Positions 26,001-33,303 of a DNA stretch of 64,000 nucleotides are shown here, one piece after another; positions within the stretch are counted from its first letter, which is position 1; the number at the start of each line of letters is the position of its first letter. The notes under the pieces were generated by a model. The model saw only the letters and a list, made by a program, of their open reading frames with translations. It was not told where the DNA came from and made no database searches. This DNA comes from Micrasema longulum (Eukaryota; Arthropoda; Insecta; Trichoptera; Brachycentridae), in contig JAGVSM010001653.1 in assembly GCA_022494885.1 (NCBI GenBank), positions 1 to 64,000 of the forward strand. Direction: 5' to 3'. A program made the position numbers and the translations under genes.

Positions 26001-29000
26001 TTAAAAACGCGGTAAAAATTAAAGCATTTGATTGTGAAGTGAAGTTTCTAGAAAATGTATTGAAAAATGTATAAAAGTACGTTTTGAAAAAAAACAGGTT
26101 CTGATGTGGTCAACAGCTGTTTAGAATAGCCAATCAATTGTGTATTGTGATAAATTTACGGTTTCCGGGAAGCCATGATCAGCGTGTTTTTATACGTACG
26201 GGGTTCTCTTTTTAAATGTCAGCTCAACCCACCGATGACAATTCGTGACGTCACGGGCGGAGTAATCTACGAATTATCTTTCCATATATCTGTATAAACA
26301 TGTATCTCTAAATTAACAAGCATGTCTGTGACAGTCCCAACAAACCTTAAGAAGAAAAAAAATTACCAATATCTTGAGCGCGGTTCTTTTAAATTACAAT
26401 TCCTGATCATATTTGAACATAACAGTATATATTATGTATGTATGGACAAAGGACACTATAATTTTCGGGATAGAACTTTTTAAGTATGGATATATTAGTA
26501 AGCAAAATTAAAAACAATGTTTTCAAAACTCTAGTCCATAAATGGATTACTAAAAGGACTAGACAGGAAGCTGAGAAATATGTTTCATATGTCAGAATAT
26601 GATTTAAATGTCTTGTAAGTCTTTTCTCGTTTTATTTATCTAGGTATGATTTAAAATCTTTTTTCATATTTCTTTTGAATTTTTACACCTATAATATTTT
26701 TATGTGACTTGACAATTGATGAGAAAGTATGTACTATTATGTGTAAAATAAATAATACACTGACACTCTGCCAATGGAGTGGCTACATCCATAGATAAAA
26801 TGAACTGCTATCGATTGTACCTATGTAATAAACAATTTTTTTTGTAAACTATGTATTTGTATTATATATTGGATTCAATAAATAAAAATAAAAAATTATT
26901 ATATCACCTACAAACTAATTACCATACGTATTCTGGGTATAGATGAGAGTATTAATTTCAAAGTTGGTTTACAAATAAATCATTATTATACTTAGTACCA
27001 ATAACTTATATTTTTCTCTTTTAGCTCAGCATTGGCGTCTCTGTTTTGTGTCTTCCGTGGTTACGATGGACCCAACCAAACCTGGCACGTCCCATTAAAG
27101 TGAACCTCTTCTTCCCCCTTATCTACATCCTCGCCACCTTGTTCGTGGTCATCGTTCCCATGATTGCCAGCCCTGTGGAAACCGGATATGGAGTGTTGAT
27201 GATCCTGTCGTCCGTACCAGTGTATCTCCTCTTTATTTCATGGAAGAGCAAGCCTAAATGCTTCAATATTGCTACAGGTATAAGAGCTTATATAGTTATA
27301 ATTTGACACAAATTCATAACAGTTTGCGATAATTGTGTATCAATTTTAAAAGTTTACAAGGATCTATGATTTCAGAATTAAATACTGTGATGTAATCATC
27401 ATCATCATTCCCTTTCTGCACTTAATGGTGCATAAGGCACTGCATTGGTACACCAATTGCAACGTATTTTGATCATGTTTTGTTATGTGAAAGTAAGATG
27501 ATCAGTCTTAAGCTTCAGGTACCAGTCCTGGGACAATGAAATATCCTAATGTAAAAACACCCTTTTAAATAAGTATTTCATATCAACCATGCCGAGAATC
27601 GAAGAAAAACGCGCTGACAATTACACCACGAGGCCAACACATTCTTGATTATTTTTTAAATCCTTATAAAGTGGAACCTTTATATTTCTCATTAATCTGT
27701 TCTGGGAGTCAAACAAATATAGATTATGACAAATGTGTAAAAACAATGTTTCCCACGTGAAATCACTAAAATTCCATTGATCTGTTTCCAACTCCTAAAA
27801 ATGGTTAACAATATTAGGTGTTAACATAAGTTGTGCATGTGTTTTTTTTCAAATTTAAAAATGAGCACCTAAAGTAAAACAAAATGGTAATGGTTATAAG
27901 TCATTCGAAAGATAATTTTCTGCTCTGCGAGATATTGTGTTTGAAATGGAATGTCAAGTAGACGAATGTGAACATTTACGACACCTCTTTCTGTTTGCGT
28001 TCAATGAATACATTATTGAGTAATTTGTTGTTATATAATGAAGGAGAATTATTGAGGTTGGTATTAAATAAGAATGCCTTTCTCAAAAACCGCTATGAAT
28101 GTTTGATTATTAAAACTGTTACCTTAAGTACGGTTGTTAACATAAGTCATGTCAGTTTTTTTCCAAATGAAGAGAACAAAAGGACAAATTACAACAAATA
28201 TATAAATGATCATTTTCACAAACTTTTGTAATTAATGATACTTTATTTTATTTGTAATTCATAAGATATTAATTTGTATTTCAACATTTTGTTTTGTATA
28301 AACTACAATATAAATCATCATACTCTTGTGTGTAATCGACATTTTTATGAAAATTTCAATATAAATAATATAATAATATATTTCAATTGCCAATCACGCA
28401 CAAATGTGCTTTTTTTGCCGACACATCTGAATATTTTAAATCATAAAATCTGTACCTTAAAGCTGAAAGGCTGGAAGTCACATTTTTTGCAAAATTGAAC
28501 TATGAATGTCATTTTGTTCATATATTCAGATTATATTAATGCTAAAAACATTGGAGTCCTGCGGTATACCACTACTAAAATAGCTCTTACTTAAACACCA
28601 GAAGTGCAGTAATAATACTCGTGCTTTTAACAAAATTCAACGGTTTGCTGGTATTAAAGCAGTGGATACCGAATAAATTCCACAATTTTTATAACATGCT
28701 ACCTCTGACACAGCGAGGGATTTTGTAAAAGACCTTATCGTCATAATCAACCATAATAACCAATTATATCATTTCTTTTGCCGTTAATTTCATTATTTTT
28801 GCTTTTTTTCACATACTGTTCACTATCAATTACTATTTTATTGCTATTAATATAATGTCATTAACTTAATATTTACCTGTTATTTTCATCAATAATTAAT
28901 GTTTTAAATAATGGCACGTAATTTAATGTTTTTGTCTTAAGAAAGTTTTATAAATAAATTGTTTTTCATTAAATATTTTACATTTACTTTTTATACTAAA

Positions 29001-32000
29001 GTCTGGGGACGAATTAGGGCACGGGCCAGGCGGTTTGAACAAAAAACATTAAAGTGCAATAGTTATTTGATAGTCCATATTTTAAATGTTTTTTTCTTAA
29101 ATATTCTCATCAAAAGTCTATAAATCCAAAAATACAGCAATAAATTGTGTTTTTACTTCGAACGATACATTTGAAACCGTTTTACAACTTCAAACTGCTC
29201 GCGCTCTCCTGAACAATTTACCAAATGTGACTTCCAGCATTTCAGCTTTAAGGTACAGAAATATTTTACTAAAAGTATTGTCATAGTGTGTAGGGAAAAA
29301 AACAATATTCCCCCACTTATCTTTTGGCAAAGCGGCAGTTAACCTCTTAAATTTTCATAAAACCATATATTTAGTTCAATAATTTGATCCTTTATTGGCT
29401 TTTGAATAGATTTCTCTAGGTTACCTTCTGTTTATTCCCTGCATATTTTTTAACAGGCGGCGTCACCCAAGTCCTACAAAAACTTTTGATGGTAGTTCGA
29501 CCCAAAACAAAGGTTTACCTCCAAAGATTATTTTGTTTATTTTACACCAATCACCTTGCATGCCATTTTATTTAGCACTCCTTATCACTGCATGCCAGGA
29601 ACTACCTTACTAACAAGAACACTTTTGATATAGAGTTCTTTTAGTCGGTTATTTTTTTTCCAAGTGTCATTAGCATATCTGTAGATGTGATGATGATTGC
29701 TGTAATAAGTATTCTCTCAAATCTCCGCCAGAAATGCTAACAATACATGGAATAACAACCCAAAAGAACTTTTAGCACCTAAATGGCCGTAAAAACCTTA
29801 AAGGTTGGTTATGATAATTAAATTAAGTTGTTTTAACTAAAAATCTATTGGGTCAATGATAATGATCGTCAACTTATATTATTTATCTTCAAAAATTATC
29901 TTTAAAAACTAAATTTAAATTTATCTTTAAAAACTCAAAGTGTAAATGGTTTACACTTCTCGTTTTTTAAAATCATTTTCTAAGACTTACAGAAACAGGT
30001 TGCATCTTATTAATTTTAATAGAAAACACTATTTAACAAACATGACTTATTAATTTTAACAAACATGACTTATTAAAAGAAAAAATAACCATTGATAACA
30101 ATATTACAAATTTGAGGAAAGTTGTATCATGATAAATAATAACCCTAGAAATGTAAAATCTTGAAATGTGTAAACATACAAATTTGGAAGGTTTTCTTTT
30201 CAGAATATGCAAGAAATAAATAAACAAATATAAGAAGGAGTGATTCATAATACATTTACAAATAGTGATCTGTTTATTTATTTTATAGGTTTTAGTTGCT
30301 AAATGTTTATTTTTGGAAATTTAATTTACAAGAAAAGTCATTTTACTAACAGCTAAGTATTTCCCGTGAAAACCATCTATTAGTTATACATGTAGAACTG
30401 AAACATTCCAAATAACAAATATATCAAAAAGTCTTATCTTTATGTGAAATACTAAATCAACTTTTACTCGTGTATGTTACCTACATATTAAATACTGATT
30501 GAAAGCATATTTTTAATACAGATAAAACATAATATGTTAATATATTTTACGTTGTATGAGGGAAATCAGTTTGTGATCCCATGGCTCTTGTTGCGGACTC
30601 ACAGATCAGAGATCTAAGGTTCGAATCTACCCCAACTTGATTCCCATTTCTCTAAAAGTGAGTTATTTACAACTCGTTGAAAATGGCCCCAAAATTGAAA
30701 TATTTGGGTAAATCTTGAGAACCCAAATACAGGTTTTTTTTTTTAATAAAATTTATATATTTATAGGGACATAATATTTAGGTATTGTTTGTATAAGTGG
30801 GGTTTTTACATTGATTATAACCAAGTACTTCTGTAAAACACATAAAATTTGTTTGTTGAATAGTAAAATAATTTTAACTTGTTTTTAAAAACATATGTTT
30901 TTATATTTAAGTGGATACTAATTTGGGATTGATAATTTGCTTGCTGAAACAATATTATTTAAAAATATTTGCAATCCAAATTACAAAGTGATTTAATTTT
31001 AAAAATCAGAACTGGGCTACAAACAACTTTGTAATTTTAGTAAACACTCCGCTGTATTTTAGTACCTAAATTTAGAATTAAATGAGGGTAGTGTATGAAC
31101 TTAATAGTTTGTAGATAGGTAATTTACCAAACTGATTATTTATTGATTTTATTATTCATTTATTTTAGTCGGGTGAAGGTGTTTATTACAACTAAAGTTT
31201 GGTGATACAATTTACTAACTCTTAAGTAATACGGAATTGATTTTACTTTTAAAACAACTGTGTACGAGTATAAGACTTGACTGTTTATAAGTGTCAACCA
31301 CACACATTCTGGTCTTTGGGTTACATTGTTTTGTAACATGTGTAAATCCTAACACTCCGTTGACTCTAAGATACTTAGAAATAGTGGTCTGTGACATACT
31401 AACAAGATTCTCAAACTCGTTTGAATGTTTGATATATATATATTTTTTAATGCAATATAGTTATGAACTCAACAATGTTGGGAGTGTGTCCAAATGTTTG
31501 TAGACAGGCTAGATTTGTATCTAAATTTGTTACAACAGAGAGGAAAAACATTTCTAAGGAGGGAATAAGAAAGTCTAGGGATCTATTTAATGACAGGTCA
31601 TAACGTTTTTTGAATACCTAGACTTCCATATTCCCTTCTCAAAAATGTTTTCGCTCTCTGTTGGAACAAATTTAGATTGTTATGAACTGTTAAGCAATGG
31701 TTTCCTAAAAGAGTGGTGCCGTCATGTAGCGGTGGATGACATCTTTAAAAGGTTGTCTCTAGAAACCAGATTCTGCAGGTTTCCTAGAGAGCGTTAATTA
31801 TGAGCAGAATGACAAAATACAGTGCCGTCATTTACGGGACAGTAGTCACAGCGGTACAAACAGTTTTGGAACTATTTTTCTTGTGTAGCGGAAAACATTT
31901 TTGTATCTTAAAATAAGGAAATTTTTATTTATTTTGAAAAAAAATTATGAAAAATTTGAAATTGGCATTAAAACTTGAAATACACACTCTGAAGCATGGT

Positions 32001-33303
32001 TTTTAAACATCTCACTCTCCTCTGAATGATAGTTTTCGACTTCCGATGACGCCTCATCTTCAACACCACCAACTTCTTTGAGTTGACATCTCTGGTCTCA
32101 GTTGAGACGGCCATTTTATATCATGGCCGCTAGATAACAGCACTGCTTTCCTAGGAAACCATAGCTTTAGTGAAAAAATGTTGAAAGATACATTTTTCAA
32201 TGACCAAGACCGGCCTTCACTACAAAATTAATACATACTTAAGTTGGGGTAAATTTACTCATCAGCAATACTCTAAAAGGATTTGCATACTGTAGAAAAG
32301 CCAAGTGTTTGCATGCACACTTTTTTACTTATAGTACAGAACTATTAATAGTACTACAATGTTTTTATCAACTAATAGTTAAATTTTCAACTTTTCAATT
32401 ACTTACACATTTAAATTGTCACAGATCACAAACTAGACTCATGGATTTTATTACAAATATATTTTGACACTGTTTTAAACAAGTACATGTATAAAAAAAA
32501 TTGTTTTTGCTTGTCTATGAGGAAGTTCACTGATTTATTTTTATTTATTAATAGACAATCAAACTAAGTCAAAAAAGTATTGTATTATCAGTATTATGAT
32601 TATTTAAAGTTTTGTGATTTTAAAATTACTTCGCCGTTGGCCTCCCTGTAAACGGAAATGTCTCATAACTCTGTCATTGAGTGATTTAGAAAAATTAGTG
32701 ATGTCATTTTTATCAAAATCATTTTAATTAATTTTTTCACACATTTTTGAGAAACTTGGCCGTACAATGAAATACACTTAATTTTTACCACTTATAAGAA
32801 AACATTTTTTATATCCAAATTCTCATTTTACTAAACTTCCTCAATGTAATATTAAATTTGATAGAATATGTTCACATTCATGAACTTACATAATAAAGCC
32901 AAAAAAAATGTGCTTTCTAAACAAACCGTATTTCAGAAAAAATATTCTCGTAATTTACTGACATTTGTAGATGTACATATAAATAATATAGGGAACTCGT
33001 AACACATAAATAATTAATCTGTAGTTTACAAATACATAAGTATTACTTTAAAATATACATATTCATACAGAGTATTATTAGGTAAATGATATTCAAAAAA
33101 TGTTATGTACTTTTTGCCAGTAACAATAATACTTTCTCCGCCATACGCTATTTAAAGCTTGTTTCTATTTAAATCAAAATGTCATTTTAATTTCATCATG
33201 ATTATAAACTTAATCGTCATTTTAATTTTTTACAGTAAGCATGACCAGACTGCTACAAAAGATGTTGATGGTTGTGGGAAAGGCAAAGGCAGCTCAAGTT
33301 TAA
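4925..33303 (+). CDS. SLC7 amino acid transporter light chain (LAT/y+LAT, minidiscs-like), 3' part of a spliced gene
   Basis: Gene-level entry; the coding parts are the separate exons 4925-5018, 18873-19145, 23290-23461, 27025-27277 and a terminal exon at 29457-29575 or 33236-33303. All junctions are GT-AG and phases agree, giving 302 residues with the first terminal exon or 285 with the second. Family knowledge: these are plasma-membrane exchangers of the amino acid permease superfamily that carry large neutral (LAT) or neutral plus cationic (y+LAT) amino acids, usually disulphide-linked to an SLC3A2/CD98-type heavy chain, and feed TOR signalling. Seen here: the segment from just before TM6 through TM12, including [16 protein letters not shown] (unwound TM6 substrate region), [27 protein letters not shown] and ARPIKVN. 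The asparagine in WNYLN is typical of LAT/y+LAT rather than b0,+AT. Roughly the first 200 residues, including the TM3-TM4 loop cysteine, should lie upstream of base 1. Exons are clearly more GC-rich than the introns. The paralogue (minidiscs, JhI-21 or y+LAT-like) is inferred. Confidence 0.9.
5814..5860. repeat. Perfect 21-base hairpin
   Basis: Arms TTTCCGATTTCACAATAAAAT (5814-5834) and its exact complement (5840-5860) with a 5-base loop. AATAAA is present on both strands. Located in an intron; origin unknown. Confidence 0.8.
5881..6043 (+). repeat. Interspersed repeat, inverted relative to 23502-23664
   Basis: Contains TTTGTGTTATG, ATCTGGCAATATTAC, TGCGCGCGGCGAAAATGTG and TATTCTTAATTCTATGGT. 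The reverse complement is found at 23502-23664 with scattered mismatches. The two copies flank transporter exons 18873-19145 and 23290-23461. Confidence 0.7.
6050..6540 (-). pseudogene. Non-LTR retrotransposon C-terminal fragment
   Basis: The minus-strand frame 6539-6315 ends [30 protein letters not shown]. This is the C-terminal tail typical of CR1/jockey-like ORF2 proteins (FLGPKIYN-LP...KKWL). AT-rich 3' UTR-like sequence follows to about 6050. No reverse transcriptase core remains. Confidence 0.55.
6894..7042 (-). mobile_element. SINE C copy (tRNA-derived)
   Basis: The minus strand reads GTGGTCCAGTGGTTAGTATT, then GGTCTGAAGTTTGAACCCC (B-box-like), then GTGAGTTATTTACAACTCGT and AATATTTGG. 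It shares its body with copies at 30572 and 63873. Confidence 0.65.
7246..7316 (-). mobile_element. SINE C head fragment
   Basis: The minus strand reads GGGTTGTGGTCCCGTGGGAG followed by GACTTACGGGCC and GATTCAAGTCCCACTCTACC. Only the tRNA-like head is kept. Confidence 0.55.
7410..8310 (-). pseudogene. Non-LTR retrotransposon C-terminal fragment with long AT-rich tail
   Basis: The minus-strand frame 8306-8088 reads [35 protein letters not shown]. This matches the C-terminal region also found at 14210-14400 ([20 protein letters not shown]). Downstream is a very AT-rich 3' region to a tail near 7410. Decayed. Confidence 0.5.
8330..8480 (+). pseudogene. Plus-strand fragment of the same non-LTR C-terminus
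   Basis: Reads (LSKELKFNI)..[13 protein letters not shown], equivalent to the ending [14 protein letters not shown] of the minus-strand element at 13911-15282. It abuts the tail of the RTE-type fragment at 8481. Confidence 0.5.
8481..8965 (-). pseudogene. RTE-type LINE reverse transcriptase C-terminal fragment
   Basis: The minus strand encodes [16 protein letters not shown], then an in-frame stop, then [58 protein letters not shown]. These are the familiar post-RT motifs of RTE/BovB-like elements. The 3' end is a GATGATGATAT microsatellite (8481-8495 on the plus strand as ATCATC repeats). The stops make it dead. SINE A carries the same kind of tail. Confidence 0.75.
8985..9550 (+). pseudogene. 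Non-LTR retrotransposon 3' fragment
   Basis: 9010-9190 reads [44 protein letters not shown], the C-terminal pattern of jockey/CR1-like RT proteins (IESVQ-RFLR...L-ERR). Stops follow. The same 3' sequence is inverted at 590-870, confirming a dispersed element. Confidence 0.6.
9610..9705 (-). mobile_element. SINE A 5' region fragment
   Basis: CCACTCGATTTC, then ATTAGCCATC, CTCGTCC-GG-TTC and GGTTCTATTTCAT match the upstream part of SINE A seen near 56440-56520 (reverse) and 58885-58985 (forward). Confidence 0.4.
12158..12660 (-). pseudogene. Non-LTR retrotransposon 3' end, inverted relative to 26460-26898
   Basis: The minus strand reads [13 protein letters not shown]...[28 protein letters not shown] and stop, then a 3' UTR ending in a TATTGGATTAAATAAATAAA-like tail. 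It matches 26530-26898 on the plus strand over the last 100 coding bases and the tail. The coding part is only the ORF2 C-terminus. Confidence 0.65.
13391..15530 (-). pseudogene. Non-LTR retrotransposon 3' part, split by a second LINE
   Basis: 15530-15283 (minus) reads [19 protein letters not shown].., [38 protein letters not shown] and NNLSFNS. 13908-13810 reads [30 protein letters not shown]. These are adjacent parts of one typical ORF2 C-terminus (FHI...N-PLxRMxRLYN..IDIF), now separated by 13911-15282. An AT-rich 3' UTR runs to a tail near 13391. Confidence 0.7.
13911..15282 (-). pseudogene. Non-LTR retrotransposon (CR1/jockey-like) RT and C-terminal part, nested
   Basis: The minus strand from about 15280 reads [40 protein letters not shown] and FIFADDTAL, which are RT motifs with the catalytic F-ADD. 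After small frameshifts come [37 protein letters not shown] and [20 protein letters not shown], then [20 protein letters not shown] and [14 protein letters not shown] with a stop. The 3' tail is (TAAATAAA)-like at 13911. 5'-truncated, frameshifted, inserted within another LINE. Confidence 0.8.
15564..16149. mobile_element. TIR element with about 110-base inverted arms (TTAGGGTGGG type)
   Basis: The left end TTAGAGTGGGCCAATGATG and the right end, read in reverse, TTAGGGTGGGTCGATATT, are related. Further in, ACTACTTTTGGCTCTCAACT on the left pairs with AGTTGAGGGCCAAAAGTAGT-like sequence on the right (16030-16055). About 585 bases with no frame; a non-autonomous DNA transposon is the likely identity. 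Confidence 0.6.
16283..16745 (+). pseudogene. LINE ORF2 C-terminal fragment (endonuclease-reverse transcriptase type)
   Basis: Frame 16280-16726: [76 protein letters not shown] and [16 protein letters not shown]. This is the widespread arthropod C-terminal module of RTE-like endonuclease/reverse transcriptases. It stops at TGA 16724-16726 and ends in a GAAGAAGAAGA tail. No RT core remains, so it cannot be active. Confidence 0.8.
16752..16925 (+). mobile_element. Half copy of the CCGGTTTCGAGACG element
   Basis: TATCTCTACCGGTTTCGAGA, CGTACTCATCTCTTTGTCAG and the following 100 bases are the reverse complement of 17940-18075. Reminiscent of Penelope-type ends that encode GAAACCGG motifs, but the assignment is uncertain. 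Confidence 0.5.
17530..17752 (+). repeat. Foldback family F copy
   Basis: Carries CAGGCGTTGTCTAGTATGTT, ATAAAGGTTTCAGCTTTTCA, TATAGATGTTCAAATATGGG and CACAGTGTGTAAAGTAGCCA, matching the middle part of the copies at 3958 and (reversed) 18400-18600. Confidence 0.55.
17757..18093. mobile_element. TIR element with CTACCGGTTTCG arms
   Basis: The left end TTAAATATTTGTACATAACC..CTTTTCTATGTCTACCGGTT is mirrored at the right by CGAAACCGGTAGACATAGAA..ATACAAATATTTAATAA. The interior has no frame. The right half also occurs inverted at 16752-16925. Confidence 0.65.
18370..18610 (-). repeat. Foldback family F copy
   Basis: CAGGGCTTATGACCTGTCAT, GGCTAGTTTAAGTGGCCACT, TTACACACTGTGTAACATTC and CAACGCCTGAAAACAATTTT: the best preserved member of the family. 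The minus-strand frame 18599-18414 is not a gene. Confidence 0.6.
18643..18786. repeat. Strong inverted repeat beside the TM7-8 exon
   Basis: The left arm (about 18643-18701) runs from TGAGAATGTCCAAATGCTTG through GGATTTCCTCCCTAGGGAGT; the right arm (about 18732-18786) is its complement with one or two differences, around a loop of about 30 bases. A partial copy of the right arm and the following 70 bases occurs at 18200-18330, so the intron end has been duplicated. It ends about 85 bases before the exon at 18873. Confidence 0.8.
18873..19145 (+). CDS. SLC7 transporter exon (TM7-TM8)
   Basis: The exon follows TGTTGCAG and completes the split Trp codon to give [19 protein letters not shown]. 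It then covers TM7 ([17 protein letters not shown]), the loop [18 protein letters not shown], and TM8 ([19 protein letters not shown]), ending SS plus two bases of Arg before GTAACT. The 273 bases are much richer in G and C than the flanking intron. The upstream 240 bases hold a strong inverted repeat (18643-18786), leaving only about 85 bases before the acceptor. A parallel reading frame over 18864-19052 is a shadow of this exon. Confidence 0.95.
20207..20469. mobile_element. MITE D copy 2, without the GC-rich core
   Basis: Same TIRs as at 2804 (CAGGGTGTTCTTTAAACCCT and complement) flanked by TA. The internal GC-rich inverted repeat is absent, leaving 263 bases. Confidence 0.8.
23155..23220 (+). 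mobile_element. tRNA-like SINE head fragment
   Basis: GAGCTCGTGGTTCGTTAGAG followed by CCCGGGTTCGATCTCCGGTA resembles a degenerate A box and a good B box. It does not form a convincing tRNA anticodon arm and is followed by intronic sequence, so it is taken as a SINE remnant. Confidence 0.4.
23290..23461 (+). CDS. SLC7 transporter exon (TM9 and start of TM10)
   Basis: The exon follows CTTTTGCAG and completes the split Arg codon to give [20 protein letters not shown]. It continues [37 protein letters not shown] and ends in phase 0 before GTAAAA. The sequence corresponds to the cytoplasmic loop after TM8, then TM9 and the start of TM10. A tRNA-like SINE fragment with a B-box-like GGTTCGATCTCC ends about 70 bases upstream. 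An interspersed repeat (23502-23664) begins 40 bases downstream of the donor. Confidence 0.95.
23502..23664 (-). repeat. Interspersed repeat, inverse mate of 5881-6043
   Basis: Contains ACCATAGAATTAAGAATAGT, AATACATCGG, CCGCGCGCATACATGAAGTC, TTTTGCCAGATCA and CATAACACAAATG, the reverse complement of the earlier copy. Confidence 0.7.
23670..24135 (-). pseudogene. Penelope-like element, GIY-YIG endonuclease fragment
   Basis: The minus-strand frame 24129-23788 reads [60 protein letters not shown]. This is a GIY-YIG-type nuclease domain of the kind fused C-terminally to reverse transcriptase in Penelope-like elements. Downstream on the minus strand is a stretch like GAAGATGGCTCCTGCAATGG and GCCGAAACGTCGG, typical of Penelope 3' ends. 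The reverse transcriptase is missing. Confidence 0.75.
24445..25770. mobile_element. hAT-type DNA transposon, non-autonomous, with internal duplication
   Basis: The left end CAGTGGTCGG-AAA and the right end TTTGCCGACCACTG are TIRs. The flanks TTCTATAC (24437-24444) and TTCTAGAT (25771-25778) resemble an 8-base hAT target duplication with two mismatches. The right subterminal region AGCCGCATGCGGCTCGCAAG is characteristic of this hAT group. Inside is an A-B-A structure: unit A (about 220 bases) at 24536-24753 and 25258-25480, almost identical, with unit B between. No transposase frame is visible. Confidence 0.75.
26460..26898 (+). pseudogene. Non-LTR retrotransposon 3' end
   Basis: Reads [20 protein letters not shown] then stop, followed by a 3' UTR ending GGATTCAATAAATAAAAATA. 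Same family as the minus-strand copy at 12158-12660; the two are inverted relative to each other and flank exons 18873-19145 and 23290-23461. Confidence 0.65.
27025..27277 (+). CDS. SLC7 transporter exon (TM10-TM12)
   Basis: The exon begins after CTCTTTTAG in phase 0: [20 protein letters not shown], then ARPIKVN, TM11 ([19 protein letters not shown]), a PVETGYG turn, TM12 ([17 protein letters not shown]) and [11 protein letters not shown]. It ends with one base of a split Gly or Val codon before GTATAAG. ARPIKVN and VPVYLLF are strong LAT family signatures. Two downstream acceptors in the right phase can follow it (29457 and 33236), so this exon is the branch point of the proposed alternative splicing. 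Confidence 0.95.
27394..27638 (-). mobile_element. SINE A copy, near complete
   Basis: In minus orientation: tRNA-like head (CCTCGTGGTGTAATTGTCAG, then a degenerate B box), body AAGGGTGTTTTTACATTAGG, CCAGGACTGGTACCTGAAGC, GATCATCTTACTTTCACATA, and a tail GGGAATGATGATGATGATTA. One of the longest copies in the window. Confidence 0.75.
27818..28010 (+). mobile_element. Mariner-like 5' end fragment
   Basis: TTAGGTGTTAACATAAGTTG (TIR-like), then, after an AT-rich leader, a start [20 protein letters not shown] resembling the first helix of mariner helix-turn-helix proteins. A second copy lies at 45285-45520. No catalytic domain is present. Confidence 0.45.
28681..29199 (+). repeat. Solo copy of hAT internal unit B
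   Basis: Nearly identical over about 519 bases to 24747-25272 (TTTTTATAACATGCTACCTC to TTTTACAACTTCAAACTG), with only scattered differences. It lies without the hAT ends, about 260 bases upstream of terminal exon A. Confidence 0.85.
29457..29575 (+). CDS. SLC7 transporter terminal exon A
   Basis: TTTTTTAACAG precedes the exon. In the phase set by the 27277 donor it reads [20 protein letters not shown] and then a less conserved tail to TAG at 29573-29575. [11 protein letters not shown] is the usual start of the cytoplasmic tail in insect LAT-like transporters, so this is the better family match of the two terminal exons. No consensus donor follows, and AATAAA occurs at about 30215. Expression is not shown by the sequence; it could be an alternative or a decayed 3' end. 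Confidence 0.75.
30572..30725 (+). mobile_element. SINE C copy (tRNA-derived)
   Basis: GTGATCCCATGGCTCTTGTT, CGGACTCACAGATCAGAGAT, AAGGTTCGAATCTACCCC (B box), then GTGAGTTATTTACAACTCGT and TTGAAATATTTGGGTAA. The tRNA-like head joined to an unrelated body marks a SINE. Confidence 0.75.
31485..31680. repeat. Foldback family F copy
   Basis: GTCCAAATGTTTGTAGACAG, ACAACAGAGAGGAAAAACAT, AGTCTAGGGATC and AATGACAGGTCATAACG, followed by the inverted TAGACTTCCATATTCCCTTC end. Confidence 0.55.
33236..33303 (+). CDS. SLC7 transporter terminal exon B
   Basis: TTTTTTACAG precedes the exon. In the phase of the 27277 donor it reads [22 protein letters not shown] and stops at TAA 33301-33303. It aligns with exon A over T-x-x-LQK-(L/M)-LMVV-x-x-K but lacks the RPK signature. 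It therefore looks like a duplicated, diverged terminal exon giving a shorter C-terminus. AATAAA signals at about 33673 and 34252 could end the transcript. Whether A, B or both are used needs RNA data. Confidence 0.75.

Larger units (their letters stand above)
23462..27024 (+). other. Transporter intron between the TM9 and TM10-12 exons
   Basis: Contains an interspersed repeat (23502-23664), a Penelope-like fragment (23670-24135), a hAT element (24445-25770) and a plus-strand non-LTR 3' end (about 26460-26898). 25950-26300 resembles 36570-36860 (a shared motif around GGGAAATTGGATA and a later GACGTCAC), suggesting an old unnamed repeat. Confidence 0.55.
27278..33235 (+). other. Transporter intron before terminal exon B (contains exon A)
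   Basis: Holds SINE A (27394-27638), a mariner 5'-end-like fragment (27818-28010), a 519-base duplicate of the hAT core (28681-29199), terminal exon A, SINE C (30572-30725) and a foldback copy (31485-31680). 31690-33230 shows only AT-rich sequence with no recognisable frame. Confidence 0.55.

Noticed and set aside
29457..29512. Exon A as an internal exon spliced on to exon B
   Set aside because: The only candidate donor after KTK (GTTTAC at 29513) is poor, and the joined tail would repeat the same motif; alternative terminal exons are more likely.
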